DNA of 64,000 nucleotides from Phycisphaerae bacterium. GTDB taxonomy: Bacteria > Planctomycetota > Phycisphaerae > Sedimentisphaerales > UBA12454. Location: NCBI GenBank assembly GCA_041652575.1, contig JBAZHC010000007.1:62001-126000 (forward strand), given 5' to 3'. Position 1 is the stretch's first letter; each line of letters starts with the position of its first letter. Under the pieces are notes generated by a model that saw only the letters and a program-made list of their open reading frames with translations, did no database searches and was not told where the DNA came from. The translations under genes and the position numbers were made by a program. Positions 43,911-53,004 of the stretch are shown piece by piece.

Positions 43911-46430
43911 TTAATTACCCGTACAAAGCCATTTTTGAGCTGAATTTCGATATTCGCTTTGAGTCGGATTCCTGCCATTGTTTTCGCGAAATTTATTCAC
44001 AAAAGCCTTGGATTTCTGAAGAAAGTTATAATGCATAAGATATGTCGGCTGTTTTATACCTTTATTATCAATCAGCCAAAAACCGGCAAAATCGTTCCTG
44101 CTTGACTGGCCGACATTGCAGTACATTTGCCAGTACAATACAAATGGACAGCCCCATTCAAATGCCGAACAGGTAACAATCCGGCTCAATCGCTCCTGCT
44201 CGAAAGCATCGGAAAGATAACTTCGCTGAAAACCGTATTCGCCGATGAATACCCTCTTGCCGGGAATATCCTTAGCGGGGAGTTTTGATTCAAGAAAATC
44301 CAGAGATTTTTTATAACGCAGGCCGATTGCTTCGTCGCCCTGGTCGCGGTCAAGAGAATCATAGCTCGAATATGAAACGTAATCGACATTCGTAAAAGGC
44401 AGAACATTATTTGTTAAAGTATCGAGCCCTTTCATCGAATCTATAACGCGGGTAACTTCGGTGTAATTGAAGATTTCAACATTTGAATACACAATATTTT
44501 TCTTCGCGTCATCCACAGCTTTCTGGCGGATATTAAGCCAGTCAATCATACCTTTAATCGCTTTGGGCTTGGGATCGCCCGTATAACCTTTCAGCAGCAT
44601 CCAGTCGCCCTCCCAGTGGCCGAGGTAAAAAGTCTTGCCGGTATTATTGTATTGCTGGAGCAGATAGCAGCAGAAGTCATAAAACTCATTATAGAGCGTT
44701 TCTTTTTCCTTATCTGTCATTCCATTCCGCCAGTCGCCGCCGCCAAATTCCAGGCCGCATTCATACGTCCAGAACAAATAATAATCAAAAGGCATATCCA
44801 GTATCTTTTTATAAGACGGCGATGTGCTGATAAACTGCCGAAGATTTTGGGGCCTGATTTTTTCCTTAAAATTATAAATATACGCTGACCTGCTGGATAT
44901 TTCGCATTTTAGCACATTAGAACCCATATCAGCTATCGCCTTTGCCTGTTCGACAAGCAAATCATCTCCCGTCAGTTGATACATGGCCGAAAACGCCTGA
45001 GTTCCAATCGCATAATTAAACGCGCCGTATTTTTTATCCAGTGTTTTTTGCCGATCATTAAAACCTTCGGCCGAACTGAATAACTGAGGGTCTTTAGTGA
45101 GATTTAATAAAGATTTAATATATTCACCAAAAGCGCTGCTTCGATAAAAATCCGGGGCGGTTATTCCAAAGTATATCCACGCTGAATCTTTATATCGGCC
45201 GCTATAGTTTACAACCATTCCTCCGGCATAGGATGGGCCGCCAAGCCTGTCCTGCCCGGAAAGCAGCAAAGGTACGAATAACGATTTATCCGCCGATGTA
45301 AACCCCTGGGCCGCATAAACAGGAGCGTTAACAATAGTTTTAACCCGGGGCAAATTGCATAAAATATTTTCACTGCTGTTTGATGTCAATTCCACAGGCG
45401 ACTGCAAAAGATATGGAACGTAATCAGCGAAAAATCTGATTGAACAGCTTTTGGCCGCAGGCAAATTGTCCGGGATATCGCACTTCGATGTCCCTATCTC
45501 ATCAAGCCAGATATTATGGTCGCCATTTCCTGCCGTCGCATACGCTGAAAGGCCTAAAAGAAGCTTGTCGGCGTTTCCGATTTTAACATAATCTCCGTTA
45601 CCTCCACGGCCTCGTTCGATTGGAGTTGGATGAAATTTAAAATCGTAACACGTCAAGGCATACTTATTCCAGGATTTCTTTAAATCAATTACCGCTATCC
45701 AGGTCGACAAATCTTTTTCGATTATCTCAATTACCACCTGAGGTGTGTTTTCGTCGCCCTTTGCCCAGAAAGATATGCAGTTATCATTTCTCTTTGTCTT
45801 TTTCGCAATTTTTGTCTGCCATAAATTCCAGCCGCTGACTTTAAAATATTTTAATTCGAAACGAGCTGCTTTACCGGAAACACCCTCCTCCGAATAAATC
45901 CGCGACGATACCGATTGATAACGTGATATGTGCTCCCAATCAGCGAAAGACTGCTCTTCAAATGTGAAAAGATTATTGGCCTTGCCCGAGGCGTCCAGAG
46001 CAATTTTATCTCTGACATCTTTTATATCGAGCCATTGACCATTAAACTTTTTATAACCCTGTCTTACCCATTGGCCGTCAATGAAATCGTAACAATTCGC
46101 AAAAGCCGGTCCGCCCAAAAGAATAAGGTCGCCGCCGTTCTGAACAAAATCAGTCAATGGCCCGGCCCCTAAAACAGGGAAAACCGAACTATCCGGAATT
46201 ATTAAACTGTCATATTTTTTTATATTAAATATATTCGAATCGCACAATTTTGGGCTGTCAAGAAGTTCAAAATCCACCTGAGCTTCTTTAAGCAAATCAA
46301 TAAATGCCGCAGGGATTTTGCTGTCGGAAGGAAGTGTCCGGTCGTAAAAAACAGCGGTTCCGGCCGGGCAGAATTGCGCAAATATAATAACAAGAAAGGC
46401 TGAAATAAAATAAAGGCTTGTCTTTTTCAT
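43911..46430 (-). CDS. Large secreted protein with GATase-like N-domain and probable GH-A barrel of unknown family
   Basis: 839 residues with a signal peptide. Residues about 25-120 look like a class I glutamine-amidotransferase-like fold (SLIIPDSSVF, GGDLILLGGPAF), as in accessory domains of some glycosidases. About 150-330 is a beta-sandwich binding domain (CISFWAKGDEN, IWLDEIG). The last about 400 residues match the whole protein 46503-47780: DMGSNVLKC, DMPFDYYLFW, FYLGHWEGDW and KRVFIGEYGF, with Glu residues in the last two placed as acid/base and nucleophile of a TIM-barrel hydrolase. I know no family name for this domain. Start chosen at 46430 after GGGA. Confidence 0.75.
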   Translation of the reverse strand: MKKTSLYFISAFLVIIFAQFCPAGTAVFYDRTLPSDSKIPAAFIDLLKEAQVDFELLDSPKLCDSNIFNIKKYDSLIIPDSSVFPVLGAGPLTDFVQNGGDLILLGGPAFANCYDFIDGQWVRQGYKKFNGQWLDIKDVRDKIALDASGKANNLFTFEEQSFADWEHISRYQSVSSRIYSEEGVSGKAARFELKYFKVSGWNLWQTKIAKKTKRNDNCISFWAKGDENTPQVVIEIIEKDLSTWIAVIDLKKSWNKYALTCYDFKFHPTPIERGRGGNGDYVKIGNADKLLLGLSAYATAGNGDHNIWLDEIGTSKCDIPDNLPAAKSCSIRFFADYVPYLLQSPVELTSNSSENILCNLPRVKTIVNAPVYAAQGFTSADKSLFVPLLLSGQDRLGGPSYAGGMVVNYSGRYKDSAWIYFGITAPDFYRSSAFGEYIKSLLNLTKDPQLFSSAEGFNDRQKTLDKKYGAFNYAIGTQAFSAMYQLTGDDLLVEQAKAIADMGSNVLKCEISSRSAYIYNFKEKIRPQNLRQFISTSPSYKKILDMPFDYYLFWTYECGLEFGGGDWRNGMTDKEKETLYNEFYDFCCYLLQQYNNTGKTFYLGHWEGDWMLLKGYTGDPKPKAIKGMIDWLNIRQKAVDDAKKNIVYSNVEIFNYTEVTRVIDSMKGLDTLTNNVLPFTNVDYVSYSSYDSLDRDQGDEAIGLRYKKSLDFLESKLPAKDIPGKRVFIGEYGFQRSYLSDAFEQERLSRIVTCSAFEWGCPFVLYWQMYCNVGQSSRNDFAGFWLIDNKGIKQPTYLMHYNFLQKSKAFVNKFRENNGRNPTQSEYRNSAQKWLCTGN

Positions 46431-46447
46431 TGAATTCCCGAACAAAA

Positions 46448-46487
46448 ATTATAGCTTATTATTCTAACAAACAATGGACGGTTTTAC
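46448..46487 (-). promoter_or_regulatory. Half-site D with -10 upstream of the gene at 46430
   Basis: CAATGGACGGTTTTAC (46472-46487), conserved in its first eight bases, with TATAAT (46448-46453, minus strand) 18 bp away. The distal half is not recognisable. Confidence 0.5.
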
Positions 46488-46502
46488 CAGCCGAGATGTT
46501 TT

Positions 46503-47780
46503 TTAATTTGCCTTTTTCAGATATTCCGCCGCGGCGGTCTGAAATTCCCTGTCAGATGGCTGTCTTTGATTTTGGCGCAAAAAGTCCGCTGCGAATCGTT
46601 TGGCCCAATTGTAATAATCATAATGTATCTGATATATAGGCTGTTTAACGCCTTTATTGTCAATCATCCAATAGCCTTTGGGATTGGCTCCGCCCTCCTC
46701 GGCTTCATTATCGTATATTTCCCAGTACAAAACAAAAGGACAGCCCCACTGTAAAGCGGGTATAGCAACCGCCAGAGATGCTTCTTTTTGAGCCTGCGGA
46801 GTACCGACGCAATCAAGCGGATAGCCGTATTCCCCTATAAAAACACGTTTGCCGGGAATATTTTTCGGAGGCAGTTTCGATTCGATATAATCAAGAGCGG
46901 AAGTCAATTTATCGCCAACTGCATCCAGTCGCTGCTGAAAAGTAAGATTAGCATCATAAGGGTAAATCGCATCATAAGCGGAATACGAGACATAATCTAT
47001 ATTAGTATTCTGCAGGACTGAATTAGTTATTGTCTTATGACCTTTCATTGCTTCGATTACAATGTTAACTTCAAGATAATTATAGATTTCAACATTTTCG
47101 TGAGGTGTATCTTTTTTTGCGGCATCAATGGCGGCCTGACGGGTATTAAGCCAGTCAGTTGTTGAAGCGATCGCCAATTCAGTTGGTTCGTTTTCGTATT
47201 TTAACGGCGGACCCATCATCGCCCAGTCGCCTTCCCATTGGCCGAAATAAAAAGTCTTCCCCGAACCGTTGTATTTTGTGAGAAGAAAACAGGCCAGCTT
47301 ATATATTTCATCATAACTGTCTTTCTTCTGCTGCTGCGTCCATCCCTTGCGCAGCACATCGTTAGGCTCTACGAAACTGTAAACCCAGAAAAGATAATAA
47401 TTGAAAGGCATATCTAAAATCTTCTGACAAGAAGGTTCTTTCGATGCCAAATCTGTCAGGTTTGTGTAGCTGTCATCACTGCCGCCAAGTTTATAATGTT
47501 CGATGGACTTGGGGCCTAAATAGCATTTCAATACATTCGAGCCCATATCCATAATCGCCTGTGCCGTTTCAACAAGTCTTGTTTCGTCTGTGAAATGATA
47601 CTTTGGGCCGAATGTTTGAGTGCCGAGAACATAATTAAAAGGTTTATTGCTGTCTGATTGGTGATTGGAATTCATTTGAGACTCATTATTATCGCAGGGA
47701 GCCTGATGTTTGCATGAAGTCAGAACAAAACTTATACATATAAGAAAACAAACCGTCCGTAGTATTGTTAATAATTTCAT
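46503..47780 (-). CDS. Lipoprotein with the same unassigned GH-A-like barrel
   Basis: 425 residues. Lipoprotein signal (SFVLTSC, cysteine at about 22). The rest is one domain homologous to the C-terminal half of 43911-46430 (VLGTQTFGPKYHFTDETRL, FYFGQWEGDWAMM, KRVFIGEYGYPLD, WGCPFVLYWEIYDN). Conserved Glu in WEGDW and GEYG are probable catalytic residues. Its start codon overlaps the GH130 stop as TGATG, so translation is coupled to the mannoside phosphorylase-like gene. This supports a role in the same glycan pathway, outside the cytoplasm. Confidence 0.78.
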   Translation of the reverse strand: MKLLTILRTVCFLICISFVLTSCKHQAPCDNNESQMNSNHQSDSNKPFNYVLGTQTFGPKYHFTDETRLVETAQAIMDMGSNVLKCYLGPKSIEHYKLGGSDDSYTNLTDLASKEPSCQKILDMPFNYYLFWVYSFVEPNDVLRKGWTQQQKKDSYDEIYKLACFLLTKYNGSGKTFYFGQWEGDWAMMGPPLKYENEPTELAIASTTDWLNTRQAAIDAAKKDTPHENVEIYNYLEVNIVIEAMKGHKTITNSVLQNTNIDYVSYSAYDAIYPYDANLTFQQRLDAVGDKLTSALDYIESKLPPKNIPGKRVFIGEYGYPLDCVGTPQAQKEASLAVAIPALQWGCPFVLYWEIYDNEAEEGGANPKGYWMIDNKGVKQPIYQIHYDYYNWAKRFAADFLRQNQRQPSDREFQTAAAEYLKKAN

Positions 47781-48805
47781 CAAACGACCATTTGCGCCGG
47801 ACAGGACAGCAAATGTTCGAGGAGTTCGCTGAAACAACAGGTTGCCAATGCAACGTATTTGTCGGCGCCTCCATAATAAACAAAAAGCTGGTCGTCAAGC
47901 ACAACTGTGCCGCATGGGAAAATACAGCCCTTATAATAACCGTCAAGTTCGTAATCTTCCTGCGGCTCAATAAGCCAGTCCGGCGTTCTATAAAGAACTT
48001 TGGAAGGGTCATTTAAATCCAGCAGAAACGCGCCAAGCCTGTAATGATTATCCGGCCCAACGGCGTGATATAACGCGAACCAGCCGTATTTCGTCTTTAT
48101 GGGAGGAGTGCTGCCGCCGATTTTCAGTTCCCATTCATACTCAGCTTTCATCAGGAGTTTGCTTCGTCTGAAAGAAAATAAATCATCTGCCATTGATATC
48201 CAGATAGCGGGCCATTGTGTGCCGTAGCCGTTACCGCACCATTGAGAAGGTCGATGCAGCATAACGTATTTACCGTTAACTTTCTCAGGGAAGATAATCA
48301 CGTCACGGTCGTCAATGCTCAGGTCCGTCAACACTCCGGCCCTTACAAAACTTTTGAAATCTTCTGTAATAACAAGACTGCTTATCGAACTGTTTTCTCT
48401 CATATATTTCGGAAAATGCTCAGGACATTTGGGGTATTTATACCTGGCCTTGTCGCCAAGCCAGTATTCGCCGGGCGGAAAGAAACGGGATGCGTAAGTG
48501 ATATAAAAATGTCTGCCGATTTTTACTATACGCGGGTCTTCTACGCAGCCGCTGTCATATCCATTGCCACTTGGTGAAAAAACAGGTTCGGACGAAACCT
48601 TCTCGAAATTATATCCATCTGTGCTTTTCGCCAGTCCGAAATGTATTTTGTGAAAAACATCATTGCCGGCCGCACGATAAAGCATCAAAATCTCGCCACT
48701 TTTCTCGTCATAATAGGCTGCGGGATTGGTCGTTACTGTGCTCTCCCACCAACTACCTGGGGCGGGTGCAAGTATCGGATTACCCTGGTATCTCTCAAGC
48801 TTCAT
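47780..48805 (-). CDS. GH130 beta-mannoside phosphorylase/mannosidase
   Basis: 341 residues, five-bladed beta-propeller of GH130. Diagnostic motifs: YQGNPILAPAPGSWWES at the start, CVEDPRIVKIG with the catalytic Asp, DDRDVIIFPEKVNGKYVMLHRP, and GGSTPPIKTKYGW. No signal peptide, so cytoplasmic. Members phosphorolyse or hydrolyse beta-mannosides; which one is not decided here. First gene of a unit with 46503-47780. The ATG at 48805 follows GAAGG. Confidence 0.88.
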   Translation of the reverse strand: MKLERYQGNPILAPAPGSWWESTVTTNPAAYYDEKSGEILMLYRAAGNDVFHKIHFGLAKSTDGYNFEKVSSEPVFSPSGNGYDSGCVEDPRIVKIGRHFYITYASRFFPPGEYWLGDKARYKYPKCPEHFPKYMRENSSISSLVITEDFKSFVRAGVLTDLSIDDRDVIIFPEKVNGKYVMLHRPSQWCGNGYGTQWPAIWISMADDLFSFRRSKLLMKAEYEWELKIGGSTPPIKTKYGWFALYHAVGPDNHYRLGAFLLDLNDPSKVLYRTPDWLIEPQEDYELDGYYKGCIFPCGTVVLDDQLFVYYGGADKYVALATCCFSELLEHLLSCPAQMVV

Positions 48806-48918
48806 ATTCAAACAACCTTCTACAAATTAAAATTATTAAAAGAAACAAGGCGGCGATAGTATATAATTTCCTCCAATCCTTTCCTTCCGGGGAAACTTAC
48901 ATCCCAGCCATTTAATTT

Positions 48919-48981
48919 ATTGTAGAATTTTGCCTGTTTTTAATCAATGGACTCACTTGCTTATTTCCTGTATTATATTGT
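48919..48981 (-). promoter_or_regulatory. AraC-type operator I with -10 (GH130 unit)
   Basis: CAATGGACTCACTTGC (48945-48960) and TCCTGTATTATATTGT (48966-48981), 21 bp apart. TACAAT (48919-48924, minus strand) is 20 bp from the proximal half. Confidence 0.72.
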
Positions 48982-48985
48982 TTAA

Positions 48986-49046
48986 GCAATATAGTTAATG
49001 AAAACTACCATTTTGTCTATGGACGCACACCTGTATTTAATATAAA
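48986..49046 (+). promoter_or_regulatory. AraC-type operator J with -10 (lipoprotein/GH106 unit)
   Basis: Inverted in orientation relative to operator I, as required for the divergent gene. On the minus strand CCATAGACAAAATGGT (49007-49022) is proximal and TCATTAACTATATTGC (48986-49001) distal, 21 bp apart. TATAAA (49041-49046) is 18 bp from the proximal half. Confidence 0.72.
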
Positions 49047-49076
49047 AAAATGGGCATGGTTATTACAGGACTTAAA

Positions 49077-50141
49077 ATGATTCACAAAAGCGTCTTCTTA
49101 ACGGTTATCGTATTATTCTTATCCGGCTGTTCTCAAAATGCCCTTATTTCAAATAAACAGCCCGGCTTTAAAATCCACAACGCAAATAAGCTGAAATTCT
49201 CAGTTCCAACCGACAGCGGCTGTCCGGCACACTGGAGCGACAATGTTTTCTATATTTTCGCTTCTTCTGAATTTGCCAAACGGCTTAGCGGGCCCAGTCT
49301 TTTTAATCTGAAGGATGACGGCTTTGTAAAATGGGACAGTGATGAAAAGAAAAGCCGGTGGATAGAGGCGACATATCAGGATGAAGACGGAACGCTTTAC
49401 GGCTGGTATCATCACGAAAAAGGACCTGTGTGCAGGAACAGACTGCCAAAATATTACGCCGCTCCCGCAATCGGACAAGGCGTATCTCATGATAATGGAG
49501 CAACCTGGTTTGATATGGGGTTTGTCATAGACGACGAGCCGAATAGTTTCAACTGCGATACCCTAAATAAATATTTCCCGGGCGGTTCAGGAGATTGTTC
49601 GGTAATTGTCGATCAGAAAAAAGAATATATTTATTTTCTTTTCGGCACATATGGCGGGGATATTGAGCAGCAAGGCATCTCCACGGCTCGCATGCTGTAT
49701 AACGACAGAAAACAACCGGGCGGAAAAGTATGGAGATGGTGCGACAACGGATGGACCCAGCCCGGCATCAACGGCAGGAACAGTCCTATATTCCCCGCAG
49801 TCGGCGATTGGCACAGCACAAAGCCCGATGCGTTCTGGGGGCCTTCGGTACACTGGAATACATATCTGCAATCATACGTGATGATTCTGAATCATGCCAT
49901 TGACCCTAATTTTTGGCAGGAAGGGATTTATATATCGTTCAATAAAAATCTCGACAATCCGGCAGGCTGGTCCGAGCCGCAGTTATTAAGAAAAGACGGA
50001 AGCTGGTATCCGCTGATTGTCGGAACAGATAAGAAAAAACACCAAACAGATAAACTTGCAGGTAAAAAAGCAAGATATTTCGAACAAGGGGTTTCTCTTT
50101 GGGAAATTGAGTTCTTCAAGCCCGGAGAGAAAATTAATTAA
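49077..50141 (+). CDS. Lipoprotein with beta-propeller, GH43/GH130-like fold
   Basis: 354 residues. Lipobox FLSGC near residue 19. Repeated propeller-type motifs: PTDSGCPAHWSDNVFYIFAS, DEDGTLYGWYHHE, YIYFLFGTYGG, WGPSVHWNTYLQSYVMILNHA, WQEGIYISFN. This is the five-bladed beta-propeller plan of glycosidase clans containing GH43, GH32 and GH130 or of DUF4185-like relatives. Catalytic residues cannot be assigned. The ATG at 49077 has AGGA; nine more codons are open upstream. Followed after 30 bp by the GH106 gene and preceded by operator J. Confidence 0.72.
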   Translation: MIHKSVFLTVIVLFLSGCSQNALISNKQPGFKIHNANKLKFSVPTDSGCPAHWSDNVFYIFASSEFAKRLSGPSLFNLKDDGFVKWDSDEKKSRWIEATYQDEDGTLYGWYHHEKGPVCRNRLPKYYAAPAIGQGVSHDNGATWFDMGFVIDDEPNSFNCDTLNKYFPGGSGDCSVIVDQKKEYIYFLFGTYGGDIEQQGISTARMLYNDRKQPGGKVWRWCDNGWTQPGINGRNSPIFPAVGDWHSTKPDAFWGPSVHWNTYLQSYVMILNHAIDPNFWQEGIYISFNKNLDNPAGWSEPQLLRKDGSWYPLIVGTDKKKHQTDKLAGKKARYFEQGVSLWEIEFFKPGEKIN

Positions 50142-50171
50142 AACAGAATTTATTATCGGAGAAAATTTGAA

Positions 50172-52928
50172 ATGAGAAAGAAACAAACATCCCTAATTTT
50201 AGTTTTCACAGTCATTTTTTTGGCCGCACTGACATCCTTTGCCTCCAAACAAACAGATAAATTCTACGAAGGTTTCGTCAATCCGCCTTCCGAAGTCGGA
50301 CCGGACGTATATTGGTGGTGGAACGCAAATGCCTTGAGCGAAACAGAAATCAGCCGTGAGCTTGACGTACTGAAAGATGCAGGCATACAGGGCGCGCTTA
50401 TATTCCCCCTTCAGGCCCCGCTCGCACCGACTAAAATTGATGACAAGTACTTGCAGTGGCTAAGTCCTGAATGGTCGAAAATGCTTAAGTTTACGACTGA
50501 AGCCGCTAAAAAACGTGATATGTATATTGATTTGCTCGTCGGCACCGGCTGGCCTTTCGGCGGACCATCTGTAGAAGACGGCGACGGCATCAAAATTATA
50601 AAACTTGCAAAAAAAGAACTTGCCGGACCGGGCACATTCAAAGGCAATATAAAAGATTTTATGGCTTTACCGCCCGGAGCGTACGGCGAAACAACGCACG
50701 GCTCCGAACCTGAAATTAAATTTTTACGGCTCCTTCCAAAAAATCCGAAGGATTTTCAGCCGGGCATAGAGCTGAAAGATAAAATCCAGCCGGATGGTTC
50801 GGTTGAATTCGAAATTCCCGCCGGAGAACATATTCTTTATACCGGTACATATCGGGAAGGTTTTATTGTCGTCAATATTTCAGCTCCCGGCGGCGAAGGT
50901 CCCGTGATTGACCACCTCAGCAAACCGGCTTTGGATAAATACCTGGCAAACTTCGAAAAAGCACTTGAGCCTTACCTCGGCAAAGAGATTGGGGAAAACC
51001 TGCGTTCACTGCACTGTGATAGTTTTGAATTTACCGGCGCAAACTGGACTGCGGACCTGGCACAGGAATTTGAAAAACGCCGCGGTTATTCACTTGAACC
51101 GTATCTGCCCTTCGTTATCGAATGGCCCCCTGTATCAGGCGGACCGGGCTTTAACGAAATAATCAACAAAGTTCAATACGATTTTTGGAAAACTCAGAAA
51201 GAGCTGTTTAGCGAACGATTCCTTACAACTTTTTATGACTGGTGCCACAAACAGGGAACAGAATGCAGAATCGAACCGTACGGCTGTTATGCAACTGACC
51301 AGGTAGAGGCAAAACTGGTTCCTGACAGACCGATGGGCGAAACATGGATTTCGATGGAATATGAAATTCCAAAAACTGAAGTCCTGATACCTGTCGGAAA
51401 GGAAAGGTCTCCACGCAATTTCGGTATATGGAGCTGTATGTCGAATAAATACACTTCTTCAGGTGCTCACCTGTCCGGCAGACCGAATGTAAGCTGCGAA
51501 ACAATGACCAGCGGCAGCGGAGCATTTTGCCTTCGCCTGCAGGATATAAAACTTGGCCTTGATACAAGTTTTATGGCCGGCATCAATCACACTTATTATC
51601 ATGGTTACAATTTATCAACTCCGCAGGCCGGTTATCCGGGTTGGTTCTACTGCGGCTCGTACATCGATGAAAAGGAACTTTGGTGGCCGTATTTCAAGGA
51701 AGTAAATACATACAATGCCCGTGTTTCTTATGTACTGCAAAAATCCGTTTCGAAATCGCAGGTCGCTTTGATTTCATGGGAAACATTCCTGTGGGAAGCA
51801 ATTCATCAGAACGGTTACTGTGTCGATTACGTAAATGAAAAGATTCTTTGCGATGCAAAATCCGACCGCAAAAAACTTATCTACGGCCTGCAATCTTATG
51901 AAATTCTCATAATGAACCGCGTCGATGCAATCGAACCGCAAACCGCAAAAGCCATCAAGGACTTCGCTGAAGCCGGCGGCAAAATCATCTTCATCGACCA
52001 TGCACCGAGTTACGCTCCGGGTCTCACAAATGCCGCTGAAAGAAGCAGGCAAACCAAAGAAACCATAGATGAAATCATCGAGCGATATAGAGACAGAATT
52101 TTTATAATTCCGGGCGTCGGGCAGAATGAATGGCTCGATTGGGTAACTGTCAATATCGCCAAAACCGGCATTAAACCGGCTGTCCAGATATCAAAACCCG
52201 ACAATCTGCTCTATCAGATACACCAGGTAAAGGACAACAAAGATATATTCTTCTTTGCCAATCTTGATGTTGTTAATTCAAAGACCTTTACCGCGACTTT
52301 CGATATCGCGGATAAAACTCCGTGGCGATGGGACCCGATTACCGGCACTCGTTCGGTAATGCCGCACAACGGCTCATCAATCGATATCAAACTTGTGCCG
52401 GCTGAATCACTGCTGATTATTTTCGAGCCTGATTTGTCTGAAAAACCTGCACAACAGCCCGTTGTTTATGCTGATGATTATTTCCAGATTGATACACCAT
52501 GGGATTTGACGCTTAAGCACGTCAGCGGATGCACAAGCAAACTGACGCTTACCGCATTGGTTGACTTCAGGGAAAATCCTGACCTTGCCAAATTCAGCGG
52601 TACCGCAATTTATCGTACCGAATTTGAAATTTCGGATGTTAAGCGTACATTACTTTCACTGGGTACCATTTATGGTATTTCAGATGTCACGCTCAACGGC
52701 AAAAGCCTCGGCAATCGCTGGTGGGGCGAACATAATTATGACGCCTCCGGCGTATTGAAAGCAGGAAAGAATATTCTCGAAGTTAAAGTTGTAACCACAC
52801 TTTCCAATTTCTTCCGTATATGGGACAACCCTGTTGCCAAGGTATGGACACAGGAAAAAGGCAATTCGAGAGACCCCGTATCCGAAGGTATGGTTGGACC
52901 TGTTCGATTGATTAGACAGGAAAAGTAA
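50172..52928 (+). CDS. GH106-type alpha-L-rhamnosidase, secreted
   Basis: 918 residues with a signal peptide (1-24). GH106 signature GFVNPPSEVGPDVYWWWN, barrel motifs VGTGWPFGGPSV, SLHCDSFEFTGANWT and GETWISMEYEIP, and the complete C-terminal galactose-binding-like domain (LTALVDFRENPDLAKFSGTAIY ... GPVRLIRQE). Full-length paralogue of 18181-20931, so it shows what the split pair 22204-26505/20998-22185 has lost and gained. Predicted alpha-L-rhamnosidase acting before RhaT uptake. RBS GGAG. Strong terminator 12 bp after the stop. Confidence 0.9.
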   Translation: MRKKQTSLILVFTVIFLAALTSFASKQTDKFYEGFVNPPSEVGPDVYWWWNANALSETEISRELDVLKDAGIQGALIFPLQAPLAPTKIDDKYLQWLSPEWSKMLKFTTEAAKKRDMYIDLLVGTGWPFGGPSVEDGDGIKIIKLAKKELAGPGTFKGNIKDFMALPPGAYGETTHGSEPEIKFLRLLPKNPKDFQPGIELKDKIQPDGSVEFEIPAGEHILYTGTYREGFIVVNISAPGGEGPVIDHLSKPALDKYLANFEKALEPYLGKEIGENLRSLHCDSFEFTGANWTADLAQEFEKRRGYSLEPYLPFVIEWPPVSGGPGFNEIINKVQYDFWKTQKELFSERFLTTFYDWCHKQGTECRIEPYGCYATDQVEAKLVPDRPMGETWISMEYEIPKTEVLIPVGKERSPRNFGIWSCMSNKYTSSGAHLSGRPNVSCETMTSGSGAFCLRLQDIKLGLDTSFMAGINHTYYHGYNLSTPQAGYPGWFYCGSYIDEKELWWPYFKEVNTYNARVSYVLQKSVSKSQVALISWETFLWEAIHQNGYCVDYVNEKILCDAKSDRKKLIYGLQSYEILIMNRVDAIEPQTAKAIKDFAEAGGKIIFIDHAPSYAPGLTNAAERSRQTKETIDEIIERYRDRIFIIPGVGQNEWLDWVTVNIAKTGIKPAVQISKPDNLLYQIHQVKDNKDIFFFANLDVVNSKTFTATFDIADKTPWRWDPITGTRSVMPHNGSSIDIKLVPAESLLIIFEPDLSEKPAQQPVVYADDYFQIDTPWDLTLKHVSGCTSKLTLTALVDFRENPDLAKFSGTAIYRTEFEISDVKRTLLSLGTIYGISDVTLNGKSLGNRWWGEHNYDASGVLKAGKNILEVKVVTTLSNFFRIWDNPVAKVWTQEKGNSRDPVSEGMVGPVRLIRQEK

Positions 52929-52940
52929 ACAAATAATTAA

Positions 52941-52973
52941 GGGGCAGACCTGTGTGTCTGCCCCTTTTTTTTT
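52941..52973 (+). terminator. Strong Rho-independent terminator
   Basis: GGGGCAGAC and GTCTGCCCC form a 9-bp GC-rich stem with a short loop, followed by nine T residues. Confidence 0.93.
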
Positions 52974-53004
52974 ATTTTTGCAGTAATGGGGGTCAAGCAT
53001 CGCT

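Noticed and set aside
46493..46511. A distal half for operator D.
   Set aside because: The best match is 23-24 bp away and keeps only a few positions, so D is reported as a single half-site.
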